Shown in pieces: positions 1 through 10,899 of a stretch of DNA of 64,000 nucleotides (the first letter of the stretch is position 1; each line of letters opens with the position of its first letter). This DNA is from Bolinopsis microptera (taxonomy: Eukaryota; Ctenophora; Tentaculata; Lobata; Bolinopsidae), in contig NC_087080.1 of the NCBI RefSeq assembly GCF_026151205.1, forward strand, positions 16,777,337-16,841,336. Direction: 5' to 3'. The notes under the pieces were generated by a model, which was not told the DNA's origin, did not search any database, and worked only from the letters and a program-made list of their open reading frames with translations. Position numbers and translations under genes: made by a program.

Positions 1-1700
1 GCGGACCAAGTAATCCCACATATATCAGAGTAGCTAGGAATAGCGGACCAAGTAATCCCACATATATTAGAGTAGCTAGGAATAGCGGACCAAGTAATCC
101 CACATATATTAGAGTAGCTAGAAATGCCGGACCAAGTAATCCCACATATATTAGAGTAGCTAGAAATAGCGGACCAAGTAATCCCACATATATTAGAGTA
201 GCTAGGAATGCCGGACCAAGTAATCCCACATATATTAGTGTAGCTAGAAATAGCGGACCAAGTAATCCCACATATATTAGTGTAGCTAGGAATAGCGGAC
301 CAAGTAATCCCACATATATTAGTGTAGCTAGGAATAGCGGACCAAGTAATCCCACATATATTAGTGTAGCTAGGAATAGCGGACCAAGTAATCCCACATA
401 TATTAGTGTAGCTAGGAATAGCGGACCAAGTAATCCCACATATATTAGTGTAGCTAGGAATAGCGGACCAAGTATAAATCCTACATATATTAGAGTAGCT
501 AGGAATAGCGGACCAAGTAATCCCACATATATTAGTGTAGCTAGGAATGCCGGACCAAGTAATCCCACATATATTAGTGTAGCTAGGAATAGCGGACCAA
601 GTAATCCCACATATATTAGTGTAGCTAGGAATAGCGGACCAAGTAATCCCACATATATTAGTGTAGCTAGGAATAGCGGACCAAGTATAAATCCTACATA
701 TATTAGAGTAGCTAGGAATAGCGGACCAAGTAATACCACATATATTAGTGTAGCTAGGAATAGCGGACCAAGTATAAATCCTACATATATTAGAGTAGCT
801 AGAAATAGCGGACCAAGTAATCCCACATATATTAGTGTAGCTAGGAATAGCGGACCAAGTAATACCACATATATTAGAGTAGCTAGGAATAGCGGACCAA
901 GTAATCCCACATATATTAGAGTAGCTAGGAATAGCGGACCAAGTAATCCCACATATATTAGTGTAGCTAGGAATAGCGGACCAAGTATAAATCCTACATA
1001 TATTAGAGTAGCTAGGAATAGCGGACCAAGTAATACCACATATATTAGTGTAGCTAGGAATAGCGGACCAAGTATAAATCCTACATATATTAGTGTAGCT
1101 AGGAATAGCGGACCAAGTAATCCCACATATATTAGTGTAGCTAGGAATAGCGGACCAAGTAATACCACATATATTAGTGTAGCTAGGAATAGCGGACCAA
1201 GTAATCCCACATATATTAGAGTAGCTAGGAATAGCGGACCAAGTAATCCCACATATATTAGTGTAGCTAGGAATAGCGGACCAAGTAATCCCACATATAT
1301 TAGAGTAGCTAGGAATAGCGGACCAAGTAATACCACATATATTAGTGTAGCTAGAAATAGCGGACCAAGTAATCCCACATATATTAGTGTAGCTAGGAAT
1401 AGCGGACCAAGTAATACCACATATATTAGTGTAGCTAGAAATAGCGGACCAAGTAATACCACATATATTAGAGTAGCTAGGAATAGCGGACCAAGTAATC
1501 CCACATATATTAGAGTAGCTAGAAATAGCGGACCAAGTAATCCCACATATATTAGTGTAGCTAGGAATAGCGGACCAAGTAATACCACATATATTAGAGT
1601 AGCTAGGAATAGCGGACCAAGTAATCCCACATATATTAGAGTAGCTAGGAATAGCGGACCAAGTAATCCCACATATATTAGAGTAGCTAGGAATAGCGGA
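1..1700. repeat. 42-bp minisatellite array, about 40 copies
   Basis: Tandem units of 42 bp with core GCGGACCAAGTAATCCCACA; a variant carries three extra bases (AGTATAAATCCTAC). All lengths stay multiples of three, so plus frame 3 is open from base 3 to a stop near 1769, without any methionine, as a 14-residue repeat beginning GPSNPTYI. Two minus-strand frames are also open, so openness alone is weak evidence of coding. The unit contains ACCAAGTAA, close to the exon-end/donor sequence of the Ig exons that follow. Most likely intronic or upstream DNA of the Ig gene. Confidence 0.95.
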
Positions 1701-1787
1701 ACAACAATTCTACACTCCAATGACTACTACTATGATCATTATATCGCATGTATTTTTATAGACAACTAACCTCTAAATCCTTCTCAG

Positions 1788-4157
1788 CCGCTTCCATTAA
1801 ACCGATGATAACTAACGTTTACACAACGGACGATAACCATGTTATAAGCTGTATGTTTGATGATACTTTAGAAGAAGTGACCGGAGTTACTTGGAGCCCA
1901 GCTACCGAGACCATTGGAAAATACAGCCTGGCTGACGGGAGTTATGATATTCCGGGCAGAAGACAAATCTCTACTTTGACTATCTCACAAGAGGAACTTG
2001 AATCTCTGAAAGCGTCTGGAAGGACACACACATTTACTTGTGAAATTACTGTGGCCAAAACGGTTATTACAGCGACCCAGACCATCCATTTATTCACACC
2101 AAGTAAGACTTTTTACCTAAGTTTAATAATAGTTTAGATAAAGAGATGTTATACAGCAGCAATGGTTTCTCCTCTATTCTACACCCATTAAATATTGCTC
2201 GTACCCATTAACCCTCCTTTTTAGCTGTAACGATAACGCCGACATCGCCAAATGTGTACACCGTAGAGGACCACGAAATATCCTGTTTGCTGGAGGACAT
2301 CCCCGCCCCTGAATACAATGTACACTGGACCCACGCTGCAGATGTTGCTGATCAGTGGGATATCGACAATGGTGATCACAGCTTCAGCGGCTTCACTCAA
2401 TCTTCCACTTTGACTATCTCAAGCGATGAGTTGGAGGTCATGAAGGTTAAAAAAGCAGAGCATTCCTTTACCTGCTCAATTGTAGTGGGGACCAAAAAGA
2501 CGGAACTCAGAACAACACAAAAATTCACTATTTACAGCCCCAGTAAGTAGCAAATTAGTTCAAATTAAGGATTTTGTATTGGAGCAGTGATTTAACATCT
2601 TGAAGAAAATTTGCAAAACACGACCAGAAATAATTTAAAATTTTGCAATCTACCATCATTTTCTATCAACTTGTTGCTTCTGTTAGGTGCCACCATATCA
2701 TCTCCAACTGCAACCGTTTACTCAATGGATGAACATGTGATCAACTGTGTCCTCGATGACATTCCTGATCAAATAACTGGTGTAAAATGGAACCCTGCTA
2801 CACAAATACCCAACTCCTACACCCTGGAGGATGGAACCCACGGAGGCTCCACCCAAACCTCCACCTTAACCATCTCCAGCTACCAACTGGGTATCTTGTC
2901 TCTGAAGAACTCTGGGAGTACCCACACCTTCACATGTGAGATCACTGTAGGGACCTCTGATACCCTTGTCAGGGCTACTCAGACCATAGCTGTCTACACC
3001 CCAAGTAAGTGTAGAACTTTCTTAATTATTTTATTACATTTAATATAATATATTTAATATATAATTAGCAACCATTCTAACCACATTCACAAATTATTGA
3101 TGAAACTAACAAGAGAATGTCATTATCCTCAGCTGCTTCAATAAAGCCAGCGATGATGAATGTATACACAGTGGAAAACCACGTGATCAGCTGTGAACTT
3201 GATGACATCCCCAATCAGATATCAGGAATATCCTGGAACCCCACCAACCAGGCTGGTCCTCCTAACTCTTACACTGTAGCAGATGGAACCCACGATCACA
3301 CTTCTCAAACCTCAACCTTGTCTATCTCAGCTGCTAGACTTGCTTCTTTGAAGGGTTCAGGCAGGACTATCACCTTCACCTGTAGCATTATTGTAGGGAC
3401 TTCCCAAACGGCGGTAACAGCAACTCAGACTATTTCTATTTATACCCCAAGTAAGTTTTGCACTTTTCAGTTACCGTACACTCTTTTAATAAGATGTTTT
3501 ATACAAAAACTAAGATATTATAGATAAAGATTGTCATTATTAATTTGTATATATTACTATACTAGTGTAACCCGGCCTACGGCCGGGATTTCACTGCCGC
3601 AGTTAAAAAGGGTAGGAGTAATTACCCGCTGAGTCAAAACCCGGATTAGGCGAGCAATTCTATTCGGAGTGCCCTCACGTATCCAATAGTATGCTTAAAA
3701 GATTGTAATTCTTAATCAATAATCAATAGAAATTAACCCTTAACACCATGCACCACACCAGCCTATCATATTTGTGAACATGCATTACATTGTCGTATGA
3801 AAGTATGAACTCTCTCTACAGTCCAAACAGACCGTTTGAGCTCTCTCCCCTACGGTAATAAGTTTATAGTATTATATGACCATGTAATATATACGCCATG
3901 TAATATATACGCTACGTAATATTATGCAGAGAGAGAGAGAGAGCTGGCCCCGTAACTCTTGCCGTTCTTCTCAAGCCATTTTATGTAACATATTTTGTGG
4001 TACAAAACCATCAATTAAACCACTTACCACCGGCCGATTTTTATAAAATTTGCTTATTGGCTTCGTCAGAGTTTTGTCGGCACTATACCGAAAAAACCAG
4101 TCCCGTAACTATTACCGTTTTTTTGTATAACCGTTCGGAAATTACACACAGACGATC

Positions 4158-4194
<37 letters not shown>

Positions 4195-7100
4195 CACACA
4201 CACACACATTCTGGTGTTATTAAGGTGATTAGAGAGGCCCACTAATTCAACACTAACAATAACACTATTACAGCTGCAACAATAACCCCTACCTAACACT
4301 AATAATTACACTATTACAGCTGCAATAATAACCCCTGCCTAACACTAATAATTACACTGTTACAGCTGCAACAATAACCCCTACCTAACACTAACAATAA
4401 CACTGTTACAGCTGCAACAATAACCCCTGCCTCTACCAACGTGTACACAGTTGATATCCACACTATCAGTTGTCTGCTGGAGGACATCCCCACACAAGTA
4501 CAGGATGTCCTGTGGAGTCCTGCCACTCCCACTGCTAACTCCTACCTTCTTCAAGATGGTAACCACGTTCAAACCTCTCTTTCTCAGCTGTCAACCCTCA
4601 CTATCTCCAGCTCTCAACTCCAGAAACTGCAGGATGCCAGCAAGACAGCAACCTTCACCTGCAAGATTTATGTGGGGAAGTCTAAAACTTTGGTATCAGA
4701 TACACAGAGCATTGTTATCTACACCCCAGGTATAGTTACCATAGTAACCATAGTAACCATAGTAACCATAGTAACCATAGTAACCATAGTAACCATAGTA
4801 ACCATAGTAACCATAGTAACCATAGTAACCATAGTAACCATAGTAACCATAGTAACCATAATAACCATAGTAACCATAGTAACCATAGTAACCATAGTAA
4901 CCATAGTAACCATAATAACCATAGTAACCATAGTAACCATAGTAATCAGGTATATTCTCCAGTTACTCAGATCTCACATGTGCCACTTGTTGTTTTCCTG
5001 GCTCTATATTAGCAAGTGGAACCCTTCCTATCATGGTGCCTATTCCAAGGCGTGCCCCATCTGATTATTGTATTGAATTAATCTCGGTGCAGTAACCTTT
5101 AATTGTGACTCCTCTCAGTGGCCAAGATATCAGCTATAATGACAAATGTGTACGCAATGGATGACCACGTGATATCATGTGTGTTATCTGATCTCCCAAG
5201 TAAGTACACTGGGGTGAAGTGGAGCCCGGCAACAGAGCTCTCCAACTCTTACAACCTGGTGGACGGGAACCACCAGGGAACCACACAAACCTCCACCTTG
5301 ACTGTCTCCAGTTACCAGCTTCAAGTTATCATGATGAAGAGCGAGAGTAGGATTGAAACTTTTACTTGTAAAATAATGGTTGGAACCTCAAATACACCTG
5401 TTATAGCCACTCAACAGATAACTATTTACAACCCAAGTTAGTTATTCTTTATGGATTAGTTTCAATACACAATTTTGATAACAATAAGAAGCTGGATTTA
5501 TCAAGTCCATATTCAACTGCAAGTGTTTCAGTAAGCGACATGGACGCTTATCCTCAATTTAATTTATTCTTTAGGAATCAACTTATGTAAACCAAATGTA
5601 TTTTACAGGTGCCCAGATTACTCCTGCTTCTGTGAACGTGTACACATTCGACGATCACGTGATCAGTTGCAATTTGAAGGACATTCCCAGCAAAATGGGT
5701 GTAAAATGGAGCCCCACTAACGGGGGTTTCAACTCCTACTACACTAATGATGGAAGCCTTGTTGATCTTGCCCAGACTTCCACTTTGAGAATTACAAGCT
5801 CCAGACTGAAGGCACTGAAGGGTTCTAGCCGAACTCACACATTTACTTGTAAGATCACTGTAGGGACCTCTAACTCTGAGATAACAGCCACTCAAACTGT
5901 CACTCTCTTTACTCCAACTGCTAGCCCAAGTAAGTGTTTAGTCTGTGGGGGACCTCATTGGGGACATGCTCGGTGTTTGATTGATACCTTACCATTCAGA
6001 TAACATATTTGAGCACAGAATGATATCATCTTTAACTATGATGTGCTGATATGGTTCTGAATATTCCAAGATTCTGAACTTACAACAATACCTACAACTA
6101 CAGGTAAAAATATAGACGTGTTTTCACCGGATCCTGTTGAAATCAGCTGCGTCTTTCTGGACGTTCCTGAGCGATTAGAAATCTTCTGGGACACAGCAGT
6201 GCAACAAGCAAGTCACACCTTTGTTGGAAACTCCAGCTCTGTGGAACATACCCATATATCCAGACTTGCACTCTCAAGTAGACAACTGACTACCCTCAAG
6301 TCGTCTGGTAGAAGTCATACTTTTACATGTAAAATAATTGCTGGAACCTCAAAGACCTCTGTCTCTGGTTCCCAGACCATCTCTATCTTCACTCCAAGTT
6401 AGTTATTTTCACTCCCAATTAGTTATCTTCACTCCAAGTTAGTTATATTCACTCCAAGTTAGTTATCTTCACTCCAAGTTAGTTATCTTCACTCCAAGTT
6501 AGTTATCTTCACTCCAAGTTAGTTATCTTCACTCCAAGTTAGTTATCTTCACTCCGAGTTAGTTATCTTCACTCCGAGTTAGTTATCTTCACTCCGAGTT
6601 AGTTATCTTCACTCCGAGTTAGTTATCTTCACTCCAAGTTAGTTATCTTCACTCCAAGTTAGTTATCTTCACTCCAAGTTAGTTATCTTCACTCCAAGTT
6701 AGTTATCTTCACTCCCAATTAGTTATCTTCACTCCAAGTTAGTTATATTCACTCCAAGTTAGTTATCTTCACTCCAAGTTAGTTATCTTCACTCCAAGTT
6801 AGTTATCTTCACTCCAAGTTAGTTATCTTCACTCCAAGTTAGTTATCTTCACTCCGAGTTAGTTATCTTCACTCCGAGTTAGTTATCTTCACTCCGAGTT
6901 AGTTATCTTCACTCCGAGTTAGTTATCTTCACTCCAAGTTAGTTATCTTCACTCCAAGTTAGTTATCTTCACTCCAAGTTAGTTATCTTCACTCCAAGTT
7001 AGTTATCTTCACTCCAAGTTAGTTATCTTCACTCCAAGTTAGTTATCTTCACTCCAAGTTAGTTATCTTCACTCCAAGTTAGTTATCTTCACTCCAAGTT

Positions 7101-9112
7101 AGTTATCTTCACTCCAAGTTAGTTATCTTCACTCCAAGTTAGTTATCTTCACTCCAAGTTAGTTATCTTCACTCCAAGTTAGTTATCTTCACTCCAAGTT
7201 AGTTATCTTCACTCCGAGTTAGTTATCTTCACTCCAAGTTAGTTGAGCAGCAAGCTTTTCAACTTTTATTCAGAGATATCGGCGGAGTTCTATCGGAAAT
7301 TTTAATATTTAATTTGTAATGATTGAAAGAGAAATACTTAATACCCCGATTGTTTAACTTGAACTAAAAACTACCACAGCTGCCACAATATCTCCTGCTT
7401 CTGAAATTTTGTACGCTTACGATGACCACTCTATTAATTGCAAACTGGATGACATCCCAAGCCAAGCCACGGTAAAGTGGAGCCACGCTATTGACTACCC
7501 CCGACCCTGGATCTCTTCCAGCTTCATGGCCATGATGTGGAACCCAGTAATGGAGCTCCCCTCTGCTTACAGTCTAACAGATGGCACCCTCAGTGGATCC
7601 TCCCAGACTGCTACCCTCTCTATTTCTAGTGCCCGGATGGTCCTACTTAACGAGGCCAACAAGGTGCACTTATTCACATGTATGTACGAGTTCGGGGATC
7701 ATCATACCGTTGTCACCGCTGTTCAGTCCATTACCCTCTTCAGTCCTAGTAAGCTATATTTCGTTAACGTTTATTTGCTTTCACTTTTAGTGGATGCCAA
7801 ATAATTCAATCTCAACACTATCAAATGTCGAATTTTCTTCAGTTAAGAAGGCGAGTGAATATTAATCAGTAATCATTAATCATACATGTTGAACATCAAA
7901 GTGCATAGCAGCATATCTTCATGACATCATCTGGCCAGGTGTACCTTCGAAGCCGGCCTCGACAGTACAGGCGGGAGTGACAACTGAAGCGGGAGTGACA
8001 ACAGGAGCTCTAGCTGGAGTGATGAGTGTGTTTACAAGTGAGGACCACACTATTAGCTGTGTGTTTGACGATGTTCCATACCAGCATGCTGTCTCATGGT
8101 CTGTAACACAGGAGATAGGAATGTACGAGATAGAGTCCCACTTCAAAGGATCCGAACAACATTCCTCCCTCACAATAACCAGTGCTAAGTTAACGGAACT
8201 GAGGAGGGCCGGTCAGGACCACACATTCACTTGTAGGATAATTGTTGGAAAGAAGAACACCCCAATAGTGTTCACAGAGATGATCATGCTATACACTCCC
8301 AGTAAGTTTATTGTTTCATTAAATTATTAATCTGTAATGACACTTTAAGTGTTCATAGCGACACAAGTTCCTAGTAGACCCCAGAGGTAGGCAAAGCATT
8401 CATATGCTATCCTCTCGTGGGCCAACCAGGCCCAGCCTCTCTTAAAAAAAAAGAAAAAAAAAAGAAAAGTTCCCAGTAGATGCACTCTGTTTGGTGTTCT
8501 GACCCCCCCCCCCTCTCCACCAGGTGTAACGATATCCCCGCTGAGAGAGAACGTGTGGACTCTAGGACCTGGTCGTCACATCTCCTCTAAAGGGCCTCAC
8601 CACATGATCAGCTGTCTCCTCACTGATATCCCAGCACCCACCACTGTACACTGGGACCCTACTACACATACAGAGGACCTTTACACCATGGAGGACGGGT
8701 TCTACAATGGGAGATCACAAAGTCAGGTGTCAACATTGACTATATCTAATCGGGAGATAGCTAATTTGCTGGGAGAGTCTGATACAACTAAAGTAACATT
8801 TACCTGCGAGATTACTGTTGGGAAGAACAGGACGCCTGTCAGAGCTACTCAGTTACTTTCTATCCATGAAAGTGAGTGTTTATAGTCTAGTTACGATTAA
8901 CAATAAAATACATTTTATCAATGGTTCTTCTCTGAAAATACCCTGAGATTTGATCTTGATATTAAACTTACTAAACGAATAAACTCTCAGAGGCTGACAC
9001 GATGGCGGTAGTAGTGGTTGTAGTTGTGGTTCTTCTAATCTTGATTGCTGCCCTCATCCTGGTGGTCGTAGTAATGAAGAGCAGAAAAAGGAGGAGGCGT
9101 CAGGACAAGTGA
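1788..9112 (+). CDS. Multi-Ig-domain type I transmembrane protein (5' end outside the window)
   Basis: Eleven Ig-like exons followed by a membrane exon. Exons: 1788-2102, 2225-2542, 2687-3004, 3133-3450, 4412-4729, 5119-5436, 5609-5929, 6104-6397, 7380-7748, 7939-8301, 8524-8871, 8991-9112 (stop TGA at 9110). Every Ig exon begins and ends in phase 1 and is a multiple of 3 bp long. Each encodes about 100 residues with an Ig-type C-W-L-C pattern: a first Cys in a C-x-L-x-D-I-P context, a Trp about 12-15 residues later, STLTIS, then HTFTC, VGTS, ATQTI and a YTPS hinge. The last exon gives a Val/Leu/Ile-rich helix and a short basic tail (KSRKRRRRQDK) with no ITIM or ITAM visible. Donors are mostly GTAAGT; exons 6 and 8 use GTTAGT. 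No signal-peptide exon is present, so the start lies upstream or is missing. A role in adhesion or self/non-self recognition is inference; Ig-fold assignment is from the pattern only. Confidence 0.85.
3540..4141. other. Intron 4 insert-like segment with hairpin
   Basis: This intron is far longer than its neighbours. It contains a perfect 7-bp hairpin CCCGGCC/GGCCGGG near 3572-3588, a GA run near 3927-3942, and two related stretches (CCCCGTAACTCTTGCCGTT near 3948 and CCCGTAACTATTACCGTTT near 4102), ending in a GACA/CA microsatellite. It looks like a dispersed repeat with a microsatellite tail. Family not recognised. Confidence 0.4.
4152..4207. repeat. (GACA)n(CA)n microsatellite
   Basis: Pure GACA repeats run into CA repeats, at the 3' side of a probable dispersed element inside the Ig gene. 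Confidence 0.95.
4250..4411 (+). repeat. Tandem copies of a splice-acceptor junction before Ig exon 5
   Basis: A unit of roughly 50 bp is repeated about four times. Each copy contains a pyrimidine-poor tract ending TTACAG followed by CTGCAACAATAACCCCT, which is the acceptor and first bases of Ig exon 5. The last copy, with exon start 4412, leads into the full domain. The earlier copies are decoy acceptors followed by partial exon starts. Confidence 0.85.
4734..4947. repeat. 9-bp ATAGTAACC array starting at a splice donor
   Basis: About 24 copies of ATAGTAACC begin immediately after the donor of Ig exon 5 (CCAG/GTATAG), with a few ATAATAACC variants. The array keeps plus and minus frames open, but the resulting short-period peptides are artefacts. 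Confidence 0.95.
6398..7244 (+). repeat. 20-bp minisatellite made of an Ig exon end plus its donor
   Basis: About 42 copies of TTATCTTCACTCCAAGTTAG. Ig exon 8 ends ATCTTCACTCCAA/GTTAGTT, so each unit repeats 12-13 exonic bases and the splice donor. Variants CTCCGAG and CTCCCAATT are grouped and recur, which suggests expansion in blocks. The array occupies most of the intron between Ig exons 8 and 9. Confidence 0.95.
8366..8480 (+). mobile_element. Short A-tailed retroposon insertion with 13-bp target-site duplication
   Basis: AGTTCCTAGTAGA at 8366-8378 recurs, with one mismatch, as AGTTCCCAGTAGA at 8468-8480. Between them lie about 65 bp containing a GGGCC/GGCCC hairpin, followed by an A-rich tail. 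This is the signature of target-primed retroposition of a SINE or a 5'-truncated LINE 3' end. It sits in the intron before Ig exon 11. Family not recognised. Confidence 0.7.
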
Positions 9113-9374
9113 TTACTCTAATCTTTTATTTCAGTAATATGCACTGCAATAAGAAATAATTAATATTGGGTACAGAGAGACTGTTGAAGTGAGCAGAGGC
9201 AACTGTTGTAACATAGTTATATTTTACATTTTATACAATTTCTACCTATTTCTCTAATGATATAATAATACAGATATTGGATAAACTTGCTCGTGATTAT
9301 CAATTCTCTTTTTGTCAGGAGTGTAGTTCTGACCCGCACTGTAGAAGCAGGGAAGCAAGATTACTAAGAGAGTA

Positions 9375-9409
9375 GTTGTCATGGTAACTAAGAGAGTTGC
9401 CATGGTAAC
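9375..9409. promoter_or_regulatory. Pair of X-box (RFX-type) motifs
   Basis: GTTGTCATGGTAAC (9375-9388) and GTTGCCATGGTAAC (9396-9409) both fit the X-box consensus RYYNYYATRRNRAC. They lie within a short imperfect duplication of about 20 bp that also repeats GGAAGCAAGATTACTAAGA at each side. Function is inference: it could be regulatory or simply repeat-derived. Confidence 0.4.
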
Positions 9410-10679
9410 TAGGGAAGCAAGATTACTAAGAACACAACTCTCCAACTAAAATGCTAGACTGCTAGAGTAGAACATTTCCTAGCTGTGTAGTGACTACTAG
9501 TAGTATTTGTAATATGACTACTAGTAGTATTAGTAACCTTGGATATGTAAATATGTTTATATCTTTTGAATTGCAAGAACAATCCATTCATGTATTAATT
9601 GGAAAGTTTTTAAATAGAATCGTTCTTTTCTCAAGAAGTGTGGAGGTAATGTAAATAGGAACAGATAACACAATTATTTTCACTTTTGTTTTTCACTGTT
9701 CTGTGTTATTATCTAGATAGAACTAGTATTTGTGTAAATTAATTTGTTTAGATATTCAAACGATTTGTTTGACACGAAATGTTGAATTTTACACAGCTAA
9801 ACGAACAAGCTAGTTTCATCTGGGTCACGATGGAGCTGATAAAAAGGCAAAACAGATATGTAGTCATGGTAACGCTACATGATCTTCTTCTCATGTCTAT
9901 TCATGGCTTTAAGTTAACAAATAGCTTTTCAAAATAAAATTACATGCAGTTACCTGGGTAACCTGTTAAACCTGTTTCACGGCCAATAAGTTGACCGCCC
10001 TGCTACTGACACACTCAGTAGAAGGCTACTAGTTACTGGTTTCAATTAACTGTCGAATTACAAACTTTTGTAAACGATTCAAGAATTTTCCGGTCAAATA
10101 ATTAAGTGAAATCGAAAAAGAGAGAGCCAAAGAATTGGGCAAATTCTATTTCATAAATTGGGCGAAAATTGGCATTCGAACCAAGGGGTAACACGTAAAT
10201 CATTTTATATAAAAGATAAAACAAAATAAAAACTTACATTAGATAAAATATGATAATAAATTAACTTAAACTGAGATAATTCTATCAGATGGTGGGAACT
10301 GGGAAGGAGTAACATGGCCGTAATAAATCGATTAATTTAACCTAATTAGTAACCCTCTTTAAGTCATACATTAAAACCAACAATGTCAGGGTCGCGGTAT
10401 TCTGTTAGTGATTTCAAGTGTAGACCGAAAAATATTCATAAAATAAGTTTGAATTTATCAACCAAAAAGACACTGAATAAAATACTAGAACCCTCATTTC
10501 GTGGTATTTGTCACTTGCCAGGAAACTATTTTACTACAAAAACAGCCAGCATTAGTTCCGCACGAAACTAGGGTTCTTATACTGAAATAACGACTTCATG
10601 ACTCTGTAGTCACTTCTAGTGTACACTAGTAGTGACTCTGTAGAGTCCAGACTTTGGACAGACCCACTGGAGTAGTGGA

Positions 10680-10795
10680 GTAGTGCCCATCTTGTTACAC
10701 CGCAGCCGAGCAGTGTTACACCGCAGTGGAGTAGTGATACACCGCACGAGCAGTGATACACCGCAAGAGTAGTGATACACCGCAAGAATAATTCT
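10680..10795. repeat. Imperfect short tandem repeat around ACACCGCA
   Basis: Five spaced copies of a GTGATACACCGCA-type motif separated by GAGTAGT or GAGCAGT linkers. The GTGATACACCG core also occurs in the 27-bp array at 60.7-61.3 kb. Confidence 0.7.
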
Positions 10796-10899
10796 ATCAT
10801 TTTAGAGACACTATCTGAAGATTCAAGATTAAGCGCTCAGTTAGAATGGCGGAATTAATTACACCAGTGGTGTGGCAGCAGAATGGGAACTCTGTCTCT

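Larger units (their letters stand above)
9113..10899. other. Intergenic region between convergent Ig and transporter genes
   Basis: Probable 3' UTRs of the plus-strand Ig gene and the minus-strand transporter A. The nearest AATAAA on the plus strand is near 9932. Two X-box-like palindromes lie at 9375-9409 and an imperfect ACACCGCA repeat at 10680-10795. No further coding region was seen. Confidence 0.5.
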
